Part shown: positions 8,804-16,910 of the stretch, one piece after another
Layout: every line of letters begins with the position of its first letter
Numbering within the stretch: position 1 is the stretch's first letter
Source: Nocardioides antri
Lineage (GTDB): Bacteria > Actinomycetota > Actinomycetes > Propionibacteriales > Nocardioidaceae
Length of the DNA: 64,000 nucleotides
Assembly: GCF_008373765.1 (NCBI RefSeq)
Contig: NZ_VUJW01000001.1
Coordinates: forward strand, 558,189-622,188
Direction: 5' to 3'
The notes under the pieces: model-generated
Told to the model about the DNA's origin: nothing
The model's database searches: none
Seen by the model: the letters and a program-made list of their open reading frames with translations, nothing else
Program-made: the position numbers and the translations under genes

Positions 8804-9696
8804 GCACGAACCTGGACGGCAAGGTCGCGATCGTCACCGGTGCGGGAGCGGGGCTGGGGCGTGCCGAAGCGCTGGCCCTGGCCGATGCCGGTGCCCGGGT
8901 CGTCGTCAACGACCTGCCCGGCGCCGGCGACGAGGCGGCGGAGGAGATCCGCAGCCGCGGCGGCGAGGCCACGGTCGTGGCCGGCGACGTCAGCGAGCGG
9001 GCGACCGCGGACGCCATGGTGGCGGCCGCCGTCGACGGGTACGGCGGGCTCGACGTCGTCGTCAACAACGCCGGGATGACCCGCGACCGGATGCTCTTCA
9101 ACATGGCCGACGAGGAGTGGGACGCCGTGATCGCGGTCCACCTCCGCGGCCACTTCCTGCTGAGCCGCAACGCGGCGTCGTACTGGCGCGCGAAGTCGAA
9201 GGAGGCGGGCGCGCCGGTCTACGGCAGCGTCGTCAACACCGCGTCCGAGGCGTTCCTCGGCGGCTCGCCCGGCCAGCCCAACTACGCCGCGGCCAAGGCC
9301 GGCATCGCCGCCCTGACGCTCTCCACGGCCCGCGGCCTGTCCCGGATCGGCGTGCGCGCCAACGCCATCTGCCCGCGTGCGCGCACGGCGATGACCGCCG
9401 AGGTCTTCGGTGAGGACACGTCGGGCCGGTCCGTCGACCCGTACTCACCCGAGCACGTCGCGCCGCTCGTCGCCTACCTCGCCTCGCCCGCGGCCGAGCG
9501 GATCACCGGCCAGGTCTTCGTCGTGTACGGCGGGATGGTGGCTGTCGTGGCCGCGCCGGTCGTGGCGCAGCGGTTCGACGCGTCCGGCGAGCTGTGGACC
9601 ACCGACGACCTCGACAAGCAGCTGGGCGGGTTCTTCGCCGAGCGCGACCCCTCCGTCGGCTTCGCCGCCGACTCGATCATGCAGCTCAGCATCTAA
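8800..9696 (+). CDS. hsd4A: SDR, Hsd4A-like 3-hydroxyacyl-CoA / 17beta-hydroxysteroid dehydrogenase
   Basis: 298 residues from GTG 8800 (GTGA overlap with the ferredoxin stop). Rossmann motif TGAGAGLG at about residues 14-21, NNAG, and a Ser/Tyr/Lys active site (NTASEAFLG, PNYAAAKAG). A C-terminal extension of about 45 residues beyond the usual SDR length (VAAPVVAQRFDASG onward) matches the Hsd4A/MFE-2 type. The mce4-fdxD-hsd4A arrangement supports a role in sterol side-chain beta-oxidation (oxidation of the 22-hydroxyacyl-CoA). The exact ortholog call is inference from layout and length. Confidence 0.72.
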   Translation: MSTNLDGKVAIVTGAGAGLGRAEALALADAGARVVVNDLPGAGDEAAEEIRSRGGEATVVAGDVSERATADAMVAAAVDGYGGLDVVVNNAGMTRDRMLFNMADEEWDAVIAVHLRGHFLLSRNAASYWRAKSKEAGAPVYGSVVNTASEAFLGGSPGQPNYAAAKAGIAALTLSTARGLSRIGVRANAICPRARTAMTAEVFGEDTSGRSVDPYSPEHVAPLVAYLASPAAERITGQVFVVYGGMVAVVAAPVVAQRFDASGELWTTDDLDKQLGGFFAERDPSVGFAADSIMQLSI

Positions 9697-9709
9697 AGGA
9701 GAACCACCC

Positions 9710-10465
9710 ATGGGCCGGCTCGACAACAAGGTCGCCATCGTCACCGGAGGAGCGATGGGGCAGGGAGCCGCGATCGCGACCGCCTTCGTCGCCGAGGGTG
9801 CCAAGGTGGTCATCGCCGACGTCGCCAAGGAGGCGGGCCAGGCGCTGGCCGACCAGCTCGGGGAGAGCGCCCACTTCGCCCACCACGACGTGAGCGACCC
9901 GGCGTCGTGGGCGACCCTGGTCGACGACACCAACAGCCGGTTCGGCCCGGTGAACGTGCTCGCCAACAACGCGGGCGTGCTGCGGTTCGGGCGGATCGAG
10001 GAGATGCCGCTGGAGGAGTTCCAGCTGCTCGTCAACGTCAACCAGGTCGGCTGCTTCCTCGGCATGCAAGCGGTCTCGCGCACCATGCGCAAGAACGGTG
10101 GCGGCTCGATCATCAACGCGTCCTCGATCGAGGGCATCGCCGGAATGCCGTCGTGCACGGCGTACGCCGCCACCAAGTGGGCGATCCGGGGCATGACCAA
10201 GTGCGCGGCGATGGAGCTCGGCCCGAAGGGGGTCCGGGTGAACTCGGTGCACCCCGGCATGATCGACACCCCGATGACGCGCGTGCACGGTGGCGACGCA
10301 GCGATGGAGTACGGCGCCTCGAAGGTGCCGCTGCGCCGGGTCGGTCACCCGGAGGACATCGCGCCGGTCTACGTGTTCCTGGCCAGCGACGAGTCGGCCT
10401 ACATCAACGGCGCCGAGATCGCCGTCGACGGGGGAGTGACCGCCACCCACGCCTTCGGAGCCTGA
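9710..10465 (+). CDS. SDR, FabG3-like 3alpha/20beta-hydroxysteroid dehydrogenase
   Basis: 251 residues, ATG 9710 after a good AAAGGAG. Rossmann motif TGGAMGQG, NNAG, catalytic Ser and Tyr-x3-Lys (NASSIEGIAG; AYAATKWAIRG). The central region closely follows mycobacterial FabG3 (Rv2002), an NADH-dependent 3alpha,20beta-hydroxysteroid dehydrogenase: FLGMQAV, IINASSIEG, RVNSVHPGMIDTPMT. It would interconvert keto and hydroxy groups on the steroid nucleus or side chain. Last gene of the 7144-10465 operon. Confidence 0.78.
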   Translation: MGRLDNKVAIVTGGAMGQGAAIATAFVAEGAKVVIADVAKEAGQALADQLGESAHFAHHDVSDPASWATLVDDTNSRFGPVNVLANNAGVLRFGRIEEMPLEEFQLLVNVNQVGCFLGMQAVSRTMRKNGGGSIINASSIEGIAGMPSCTAYAATKWAIRGMTKCAAMELGPKGVRVNSVHPGMIDTPMTRVHGGDAAMEYGASKVPLRRVGHPEDIAPVYVFLASDESAYINGAEIAVDGGVTATHAFGA

Positions 10466-10549
10466 GACGTCGCTGTCGACGGAGAACGGACCAAGAGCAC
10501 CAGGCACCAGTCAGCAGGCACCTCTGTCGCACCACAGGTCACAGGAGTC

Positions 10550-10566
10550 CCGAACGGTACGTTCGG
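10550..10566. terminator. Inverted repeat between convergent genes
   Basis: CCGAAC-GGTAC-GTTCGG is a perfect 6-bp stem in the 118-bp gap between the plus-strand SDR and the minus-strand gene ending at 10584. No T-run follows. It could be a bidirectional terminator or a protein site; the position favours termination, but weakly. Confidence 0.35.
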
Positions 10567-10583
10567 CGGAGGGTGTCGCGTGG

Positions 10584-11828
10584 TCAAACCGGCGTGATCG
10601 GAAGTGACCGGCGTTCCTCGAACGCGAAGTCCACGCCGCTGCTGAACTTGGTCACCGTGACCTCCTGGGCCTCGGGCGCAGGCTGAGCACGGCGGACCAC
10701 GGTGAGCGACCAGGCGTCGTCGCCGACCGGCTCGACTGCGACGTCGAGGTGCGGGTCGAGCACCTGCACGGCGGCCGCCAGCGCGCCGGCCCACTCCGGC
10801 CCGCAGAGGGAGATCCAGGCGCCGTCCTCGTGGGCCGCTGAGCGGCGGACGACGATCCGCTCGTCTCCGATCTCCGCGTCGACGTAGGCCGCGGGGTTGA
10901 GCATCGGGTGGCTCGCCAGCAGGCGCCGGGCTCCCTCCTCGTCGCCGCTGATGCCGAGCGCCCGGGCGATCCGGAGCGCACCCACGCCCGCGGCGCCGGT
11001 GAGCTGCTGGCGACGGATCCGGGTGAGCTGCTCCTCGCTCTCGCAGCGCTTCTCCAGTGCGAGCGCGAACGCCCGGTCGAGCAGGTGCATCTGGAGGCAG
11101 ACCTCGTCGGCGATCCGCACCAGCGCCGAGTGGGAGAACGCGGTGAAGTCGAGATCGCTGACGAGCGGTCCGGCGTAGTCGCCGGCACCGTCGTCGGACG
11201 GGTCGATCGGTGCCAGGTCGAGCGTGGCCGCTCGGGACCGCTCGTTGACCGCGAGCGCCGGGATGCCCTGCGCCTCGGGGTGATCGTCGTCGATGATGAC
11301 CGTCCAGGCGCAGTGAGGCCGGCGATCGGCCGGGACCCGCGGCGGCCGGTGGATCGGGCGCACCTGTGCCCGCGGGTGTGTCGCGATCGCTGTGGCGTCG
11401 AACGTCGGGTCCTCGATGTCGTGGCACATGCCCTTGACGTAGTCCGTGCCCATCGGCTCGACGTCCATCAGCGCGCCGCAGTGGTCGAGGTGGAACTCGC
11501 CGTGCCGGGGGTCGTGGACGGTGTAGCGGAAGTCCATGAACTGCGGGGGAGCACCGATGTCGAGCTGCAGCCCCTTGAATATCGTGATCACGTCGCCCTG
11601 GCCGGGCACGGCCGGCGCGTAGCCCAACGCTCGCTGCATCCGCCGCGTGTAGATCGGGCTCGCCGCCGCCCACTCCTCGATCGCGATCTGGAGCATCTCG
11701 TCGCGGCCGAACTCGGAGATGCACCAGGCCATGCCGGAGCGGTCGATCAGCTGCCCCATGAGCAGCAGCTCGGGCACGAGGACCGCCAGGTCCGCGCGGG
11801 AGAGGTCGGCGTAGCGGCTGGTGGTCAC
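10584..11828 (-). CDS. Uncharacterised conserved-looking 414-residue protein
   Basis: GTG start at 11828, five bases after the stop of the LLM gene, so the two form a pair. No signal peptide or membrane segment. I do not recognise a family. The N-terminal half contains a helical stretch (RADLAVLVPELLLMGQLIDR) and Cys/His-rich motifs (HLDHCGALMDVEP; KGMCHDIEDPTFDA) that look like ligand-binding or catalytic elements. The C-terminal part is helical (DEVCLQMHLLDRAFALALEKR) and ends in a strand-rich region. It should share the KstR-box promoter upstream of the LLM gene, so a steroid-related role is likely but unproven. Confidence 0.8.
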   Translation of the reverse strand: MTTSRYADLSRADLAVLVPELLLMGQLIDRSGMAWCISEFGRDEMLQIAIEEWAAASPIYTRRMQRALGYAPAVPGQGDVITIFKGLQLDIGAPPQFMDFRYTVHDPRHGEFHLDHCGALMDVEPMGTDYVKGMCHDIEDPTFDATAIATHPRAQVRPIHRPPRVPADRRPHCAWTVIIDDDHPEAQGIPALAVNERSRAATLDLAPIDPSDDGAGDYAGPLVSDLDFTAFSHSALVRIADEVCLQMHLLDRAFALALEKRCESEEQLTRIRRQQLTGAAGVGALRIARALGISGDEEGARRLLASHPMLNPAAYVDAEIGDERIVVRRSAAHEDGAWISLCGPEWAGALAAAVQVLDPHLDVAVEPVGDDAWSLTVVRRAQPAPEAQEVTVTKFSSGVDFAFEERRSLPITPV

Positions 11829-11833
11829 CCTGA

Positions 11834-12682
11834 TCAGCCCGCCAGCCCCAGCCGGCCGGCCATCTTGTCGAGGTAGCCGAGCACGGCGTCCTTGTCGGAG
11901 TCGGGGACGCCCCAGATCAGCTCGGACGGACCGGCGGCGGTCCAGTCCGCGAAGTCCTCCGCGGACGGTCGCTTCGCGACGAGGATCCGGATGTCCGGCT
12001 CTCCCTCGCGACCGGCCTCCGCCCACGCCTTGCGCAGCAGGTCGGCGTTGGCGGCGACGTCGGTCGTGGTCGGGGTGGTCATCCAGCCATCGGCGTTCCG
12101 CGCGATCCAGGCGAACGTCTTCGGGCCGGCGCCGGCGCCGATGATGACGGGGACCCGGCCCTGCGGCGGCTTGGGATAGGCCCACGAGGGCCCGAACGAG
12201 ACGAACTCGCCGTCGTACGACGCCTCCTCCTCGGTCCAGAGCGCACGCATCGCCTCGAGGTACTCCTTGAGCACGGTGCGGCGCTGGGCGGCGGGGACGT
12301 GGTGGTCGGTGAGCTCGTCGGTGTTCCAGCCGAAGCCGGCGCCGATGGTGACCCGGCCGCCGGAGAGGTGGTCGAGGGTGGCGATGGTCTTCGCGAGCGT
12401 GATCGGGTCCGACTCGACCGGCAGGCAGACCGCCGTGGAGAGGCCGATCCGCTCGGTGACCGCCGCGCACGTCGCCAGGGAGACCCAGGGGTCGAGGGTG
12501 CGCAGGTAGCGGTCGTCCGGCAGGTCCTCCCCGCCGGTCGGGTGCAGCGCGTCCCGGCGGACCGGGATGTGGGTGTGCTCGGGCACGTAGATGGTGTCGA
12601 AGCCGCGTTCCTCCGCGGCCACGGCGAGCTCGGCCGGCGTGATGCCGCGGTCGGAGGTGAAGAGGACGATCCCGTTGCGCAT
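11834..12682 (-). CDS. LLM-class (F420-dependent) oxidoreductase
   Basis: 282 residues. Luciferase-like TIM barrel: IYVPEHTHIPVRRD, a GLSTAVCLPVESDPITLAKTI-type region, TLDHLSGGRVTIGAGFGWN and VIIGAGAGPKTFAWIAR, all characteristic of the F420-dependent group in actinobacteria. The KstR regulon of mycobacteria includes a similar enzyme (Rv3520c). Start ATG 12682 lies 6 nt from a minus-strand -10 TACTGT that overlaps the KstR box, so the mRNA is probably leaderless. The substrate is presumably a steroid intermediate (inference). Confidence 0.85.
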   Translation of the reverse strand: MRNGIVLFTSDRGITPAELAVAAEERGFDTIYVPEHTHIPVRRDALHPTGGEDLPDDRYLRTLDPWVSLATCAAVTERIGLSTAVCLPVESDPITLAKTIATLDHLSGGRVTIGAGFGWNTDELTDHHVPAAQRRTVLKEYLEAMRALWTEEEASYDGEFVSFGPSWAYPKPPQGRVPVIIGAGAGPKTFAWIARNADGWMTTPTTTDVAANADLLRKAWAEAGREGEPDIRILVAKRPSAEDFADWTAAGPSELIWGVPDSDKDAVLGYLDKMAGRLGLAG

Positions 12683-12692
12683 GACCCAACAG

Positions 12693-12706
12693 TAGAACGA
12701 GTTCTA
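12693..12706. promoter_or_regulatory. KstR box between LLM gene (minus) and TetR/CYP51 operon (plus)
   Basis: TAGAACGAGTTCTA, symmetric except for the two central bases. On the minus strand it runs into -10 TACTGT, 6 nt from the LLM start. On the plus side it ends 44 nt before the TetR ATG and just upstream of that gene's -35, so KstR could influence both directions. Confidence 0.87.
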
Positions 12707-12715
12707 GAAATGGTC

Positions 12716-12757
12716 TTGTGCCCGGCCGGATCGTCTCCTATGTTGGACACATGTCCA
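12716..12757 (+). promoter_or_regulatory. Leaderless promoter with palindromic operator over the start codon
   Basis: TTGTGC (12716-12721), 17-bp spacer, TATGTT (12739-12744), then six bases to ATG 12751, predicting transcription from the A of the start codon. The inverted repeat TGGACA-CA-TGTCCA (12744-12757) covers the -10 end, the start site and the start codon. It is the natural candidate for autoregulation by the TetR protein encoded here. Confidence 0.7.
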
Positions 12758-13347
12758 GTCAGGTGTCCGACGCCCCGCGGCGCGTTCTCAACGCTCGCCA
12801 GGCGACGACCGTGGAGCGCCTCCTCGTCGCCGGTCTCGCGGAGCTCCGCGAGGTCGGCCACGAGGCGCTGACCGTGCGCAACGTCGCGCAGCGCGCCGGC
12901 GTGTCACCGGCGACGGCCTACACGTACCTCGCGTCCAAGAACCACCTCTTCGCCGAGCTCTTCCTGCGCCACCTCACCACCGGGCAGGCGGTCTCGAGCC
13001 GTGCCTCGTCGGCGACGGAGCGCGTCCAGGCGGCCGCCCGTGCGCTGACCGAGCGGATCGTCGAGGAGCCGGCCCTGGCGGCGGCCGTGACGCCCGCCCT
13101 GCTCGGGACCGACCCCGACGTCGAGCGGCTGCGGCTGCGGATCGGCGGGGAGATCTTCGCCCGCTTCGAGTCGGCCCTCGTCGACCCGGCGGAGCCCGAC
13201 CAGCCGGCGGACCCGGCCGTCCTCGAGGTCCTCGTGCTCACCTTCACCGGCGCGCTGCTCCAGGCCGGCGTCGGCGTCATCACCTACGAGGAGCTGTCGG
13301 ACCGGATGGAGAGCTGTGTGGACGTGATCTTGCGAGGCAACTCATGA
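12751..13347 (+). CDS. TetR-family regulator of the CYP51 operon
   Basis: 198 residues from ATG 12751. An in-frame GTG at 12718 was rejected because the intervening codons (TAT GTT GGA) are atypical and the promoter lies there. N-terminal HTH (LTVRNVAQRAGVSPATAYTYLASKNHLF, here about residues 37-64) and a helical ligand domain. It heads a ten-gene operon whose neighbours match M. tuberculosis Rv0762c-Rv0771, where the TetR is Rv0767c. In that species the regulator is on the other strand; here it is co-directional and overlaps the next gene by 4 nt, so it probably senses a substrate or product of the operon. Confidence 0.88.
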   Translation: MSSQVSDAPRRVLNARQATTVERLLVAGLAELREVGHEALTVRNVAQRAGVSPATAYTYLASKNHLFAELFLRHLTTGQAVSSRASSATERVQAAARALTERIVEEPALAAAVTPALLGTDPDVERLRLRIGGEIFARFESALVDPAEPDQPADPAVLEVLVLTFTGALLQAGVGVITYEELSDRMESCVDVILRGNS

Positions 13348-14567
13348 GCGCCCTGGTCTTCGACCCCTACGACTACGACTTCCACGAGGACCCGTACTCC
13401 CTCTACCGCCGGTTGCGCGACGAGGAGCCGGTCCACCACAACCAGGCCGACGACATCTGGGTGATCTCCCGGCACGCCGACGTGTTCGCCGCGCTCCGCG
13501 ACGACGTCACCTTCTCCAACCGGATGGGCGTCTCGCTGGACGCCAGCGCGTGGAGCCCCGACGCCCACCGGGTGATGTCGTTCCTCGCGCTCGACGGCGC
13601 CGAGCAGGCCCGGATCCGCAAGCTGGTCTCCGCCGCGTTCACGCCCCGCCGGGTGCGGGAGCTCCGGCCGGAGGTGCAGCGGCTCACCGAGCACTACCTC
13701 GACTCCACCCTCGCCCGGAACGCCGACGAGGGCGAGGCCGACTGGATCGTCGACTTCGCCGGCAAGCTCCCGATGGACGTCATCTCCGAGATGATGGGCG
13801 TGCCCGAGGCCGACCGCGACGAGGTACGACGCCTTGCCGACCTCGTGGTGCATCGTGAGGACGGCGTCCGTGACGTGCCGCAGGCCGGCATGGACGCGTC
13901 GATCGAGCTGATGACCTACTACTCGGCCATGGTCAAGCAGCGCCGGAAGCACGCCAGCGACGACCTGACCTCGGCCCTCGTGGAGGCGGAGCTCGACGGC
14001 GACCGGCTGCGTGACGGCGAGATCATGGCGTTCCTCTTCCTCATGGTGGTCGCCGGCAACGAGACCACGACCAAGCTCCTCGGCAACGCGCTCTTCCACC
14101 TCTCGGCGCACCCCGAGCAGCTCGCCGAGGTCCTCGCAGACCCGGGGGACCCGGGCACCCTCGTCGTGCCGTGGATCGAGGAGACCCTCCGTCACGACAC
14201 GTCCAGCCAGATGCTGGCGCGCTACGTCGTCGACGACGTCGAGGTCTGCGGCACCACGATCCCCGCCGGCTCGAAGGCGCTGGTGCTGCTCGGCTCGGCC
14301 AACCGGGACGAGCGGGTCTTCACCGAGCCGACGGTCTACGACATCCACCGCGACCGGGCCGAGCTGAGCCAGATCCTCAGCTTCGGCACCGGCCGCCACT
14401 TCTGCCTCGGCGCCAACCTCGCCCGGCTGGAGGCCAGGGTGGTGCTGGAGGAGCTCGTGCGCCGGGTCGGGCACTTCGAGGTGCACGCCGAGCGGGCGGT
14501 CCGGGTGCACTCCACCAGCGTGCGCGGGTTCGCGTCCCTGCCGACGACCTTCAAGGAGCGCGTCTGA
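13344..14567 (+). CDS. Cytochrome P450 (CYP123-like by position)
   Basis: 407 residues. I-helix AGNETTT, ExxR (EETLR), heme-binding loop FGTGRHFCLG with the Cys ligand at residue 354. Class I bacterial P450, so it needs a ferredoxin, available at 16713. It lies between the TetR gene and an SDR, exactly where CYP123 (Rv0766c) lies in M. tuberculosis; the CYP123 name rests on synteny, not on an alignment. ATGA overlap with the TetR stop. Substrate unknown, presumably a sterol or terpenoid. Confidence 0.88.
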   Translation: MSALVFDPYDYDFHEDPYSLYRRLRDEEPVHHNQADDIWVISRHADVFAALRDDVTFSNRMGVSLDASAWSPDAHRVMSFLALDGAEQARIRKLVSAAFTPRRVRELRPEVQRLTEHYLDSTLARNADEGEADWIVDFAGKLPMDVISEMMGVPEADRDEVRRLADLVVHREDGVRDVPQAGMDASIELMTYYSAMVKQRRKHASDDLTSALVEAELDGDRLRDGEIMAFLFLMVVAGNETTTKLLGNALFHLSAHPEQLAEVLADPGDPGTLVVPWIEETLRHDTSSQMLARYVVDDVEVCGTTIPAGSKALVLLGSANRDERVFTEPTVYDIHRDRAELSQILSFGTGRHFCLGANLARLEARVVLEELVRRVGHFEVHAERAVRVHSTSVRGFASLPTTFKERV

Positions 14568-15343
14568 TGGGGAAGTACGACCAGCCGACCCGCCGACCGG
14601 CGGTGGTGGCCGGCGCGTCGTCCGGGATCGGCGCGGAGACCGCGCGGTCCCTCGCCGCTGCGGGCTTCCCGGTCGCGCTCGGTGCGCGCCGGCTCGACCA
14701 GTGCGAGGAGATCGCGGCGGGCATCCGTGCCGAGGGCGGCGAGGCCGTGGCCCACCGTCTCGACGTCGGTGACGAGCAGTCGGTGGAGGACTTCGCTGCC
14801 AAGGCCGCCGCCGACCTCGGTGACGTCGAGGTCGTGGTCAGCAACGCGGCCCTGATCGGGCCGGGTGCGTTGCTCGACACCGACGCCGAGCGGCTCCGCC
14901 AGGAGCTCGACGTCAACCTGCTCGGTCCCCACCGGCTGGTCCGCACGTTCGTGCCGGGCATGGTCGAGCGGCAGCGGGGCGACATCGTGTTCGTCTCCTC
15001 CGACGTCGCGCTGCGGCCTCGGCCGTTCATGGGCGGCTACAGCGCGACCAAGGCCGGGCTGGAGGGCCTGGTCGGCTCGCTCCAGATGGAGCTCGAGGGC
15101 ACGGGGGTCCGGGCGTCCGTCGTACGCCCTGGTCCGACGTGGAGCGAGATGGGCATGGACTGGGACCCGGAGGCCGCCGCCATGGTGCTCGAGCAGTGGG
15201 TCAAGTGGGGTCACGCCCGCCACTCGCACTTCCTCAAGGCCCGCGCCATCGCGGACGCCATCACGACGGTCGTCAGCGCGCCCCGCGGCGTCCACATCAG
15301 CCCTGTCGACGTCAACCCCGAAGCCCCAGTGGAGAACCAGTGA
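14567..15343 (+). CDS. Short-chain dehydrogenase (Rv0765c-like)
   Basis: 258 residues; shares one base with the P450 stop (TGATG). Rossmann motif GASSGIG, the NNAG position reads SNAA, active site Ser then Tyr-x3-Lys (FVSSDVALRP; GYSATKAGLEG). The C-terminal part is longer and less conserved than in FabG proteins. It sits between the two P450 genes as in the mycobacterial CYP51 locus, suggesting it oxidises or reduces an alcohol/ketone made by one of them. Confidence 0.85.
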   Translation: MGKYDQPTRRPAVVAGASSGIGAETARSLAAAGFPVALGARRLDQCEEIAAGIRAEGGEAVAHRLDVGDEQSVEDFAAKAAADLGDVEVVVSNAALIGPGALLDTDAERLRQELDVNLLGPHRLVRTFVPGMVERQRGDIVFVSSDVALRPRPFMGGYSATKAGLEGLVGSLQMELEGTGVRASVVRPGPTWSEMGMDWDPEAAAMVLEQWVKWGHARHSHFLKARAIADAITTVVSAPRGVHISPVDVNPEAPVENQ

Positions 15344-16716
15344 CCGTGACCCACCAGCTCACCGAGATCCCGGAGGTCTCGACCGTTCTCGACGACCAGA
15401 GCCCCGAGGTGCCGGAGATCATCCGGGGCACCGGCCACCTGCCGGAGATGCGGGTCGACCCGATCGGCCTCTTCACGCGGGTCCGGGAGGAGTGCGGCGA
15501 CGTCGGCCGGTTCCGCCTGGCCGACAAGGACGTCGTCCTGGTGACCGGCGCCGAGGCCAACGAGGCGTTCTTCCGGGCGCCCGACGACGTGCTCGACCAG
15601 GCGGCGGCGTACCCCTTCATGACGCCGATCTTCGGCAAGGGCGTCGTCTTCGACGCCTCACCCGAGGAACGCCAGCAGATGCTGAAGAACCAGGCGCTGC
15701 GGGGCGACATGATGCGCGGGCACGCGCAGACGATCGAGGCCGAGATCAGCCGGATGGTGGCTGGTTGGGGGGACGAGGGGGAGATCGACCTGCTCGACTT
15801 CTTCGCCGAGCTCACGATCTACACCACCTCGTCCTGCCTGATCGGCAAGCCGTTCCGGGAGGAGCTGGACGCGTCGTTCGCGCAGCACTACCACGAGCTG
15901 GAGCGAGGGACGGACGCGATCGCGTACGTCGACCCCTATGCCGACATCGACAGCTTCCGGATGCGCGATGCTGCGCGGGAGAAGCTGGTCGCGCTGGTGC
16001 AGGACATCATCGACCGCCGGAAGAAGCGCGGAACCGTGCCGCGGGAGGAGCGCGACCTCCTCGACGTCCTCATCTCGATCGACATGACTGCCGACGTCGT
16101 CACCGGGATCTTCATCTCGATGATGTTCGCGGGCCACCACACCAGCAGCGGCACGGCGTCCTGGGCGATGATCGAGCTCCTCCGCCACCCTGACGTGATG
16201 GCCGACGTGGTCGCCGAGCTCGACGCCCTCTACGCGGACGGCTCGGAGGTCTCGTTCCAGGCGCTGCGGTCGATCCCCGTCCTCGAGTCCGCGCTCAAGG
16301 AGACGCTGCGGCTGCACCCGCCGCTCATCATCCTGATGCGGCTGGTCCGCGAGGAGCTGGAGCTCGCCGGCCACACCATCCCGGCCGGCACCGTCGTGGC
16401 CGCGTCGCCGCGGGTGTCGAACCGGATCGAGGACGACTTCCCCAAGGCCGACGAGTTCGACCCCGGGCGCTACCTCGACCCGCGGCAGGAGGACCTGCAG
16501 AACCGGTGGACCTGGATCCCGTTCGGTGCCGGCAAGCACCGCTGCGTCGGCAACGCGTTCGCGATGATGCAGATGAAGGCGATCTTCTCGGTGATCCTCC
16601 GCGACTTCGAGTTCGAGGCCGCGCAGCCGCTCGACTCCTACCGCGACGACTGCTCGAAGATGGTGATCCAGCTCGAGCAGCCGTGCCTGGTCCGTTACCG
16701 CCGGAGGTCGCGATGA
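15340..16716 (+). CDS. cyp51: Sterol 14alpha-demethylase (CYP51)
   Basis: 458 residues from GTG 15340 (GTGA overlap). Long near-identical blocks to M. tuberculosis CYP51 can be recognised: YPFMTPIFG (Tyr91, Phe93), DLLDFFAELTIYT, HELERGTD, MMFAGHHTSSGTASW in the I-helix, KETLRLHPPLIILMR, and heme loop FGAGKHRCVG with Cys402. It removes the 14alpha-methyl group of sterols such as lanosterol in three oxygenation steps, using the ferredoxin encoded next. An N-terminal extension of about 20 residues over the mycobacterial protein is visible. Bacterial CYP51 is uncommon, and this organism shows no sterol-synthesis gene here, so a catabolic or biosynthetic-remnant role is open. Confidence 0.96.
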   Translation: MTVTHQLTEIPEVSTVLDDQSPEVPEIIRGTGHLPEMRVDPIGLFTRVREECGDVGRFRLADKDVVLVTGAEANEAFFRAPDDVLDQAAAYPFMTPIFGKGVVFDASPEERQQMLKNQALRGDMMRGHAQTIEAEISRMVAGWGDEGEIDLLDFFAELTIYTTSSCLIGKPFREELDASFAQHYHELERGTDAIAYVDPYADIDSFRMRDAAREKLVALVQDIIDRRKKRGTVPREERDLLDVLISIDMTADVVTGIFISMMFAGHHTSSGTASWAMIELLRHPDVMADVVAELDALYADGSEVSFQALRSIPVLESALKETLRLHPPLIILMRLVREELELAGHTIPAGTVVAASPRVSNRIEDDFPKADEFDPGRYLDPRQEDLQNRWTWIPFGAGKHRCVGNAFAMMQMKAIFSVILRDFEFEAAQPLDSYRDDCSKMVIQLEQPCLVRYRRRSR

Positions 16717-16910
16717 GGGTTGTCGCCGACACCGGCCTGTGCCAGGGCCACCAGCTCTGCCAGGGCGAGGCCCCCGACGTGTTCGGGTTCGACGAGGACG
16801 CCGACGTGGTGGTCCTGCTCGAGGAGCGCCCGGACGAGTCGCGCCGCGCCGCCGTCCAGACCGCCGTGAAGTACTGCCCCGCGTTCGCCCTGTCCCTCGA
16901 GGAGGACTGA
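16713..16910 (+). CDS. [3Fe-4S] ferredoxin, partner of CYP51
   Basis: 65 residues, ATGA overlap with cyp51. Ligands Cys10, Cys16 (CQGHQLC) and Cys55 (KYCP). The CQGH motif and the position immediately after cyp51 match Rv0763c, the CYP51 ferredoxin. It is distinct from the ferredoxin at 8603, so this region carries two P450-type ferredoxins, one in the KstR operon and one here. Confidence 0.92.
   Translation: MRVVADTGLCQGHQLCQGEAPDVFGFDEDADVVVLLEERPDESRRAAVQTAVKYCPAFALSLEED

Noticed and set aside
11829-12689. Long minus-strand frame joining the unknown protein at 10584 to the region of the LLM gene
   Set aside because: The part above 11828 is the wrong frame of the LLM gene (Arg/His/Pro-rich); the real start is GTG 11828.
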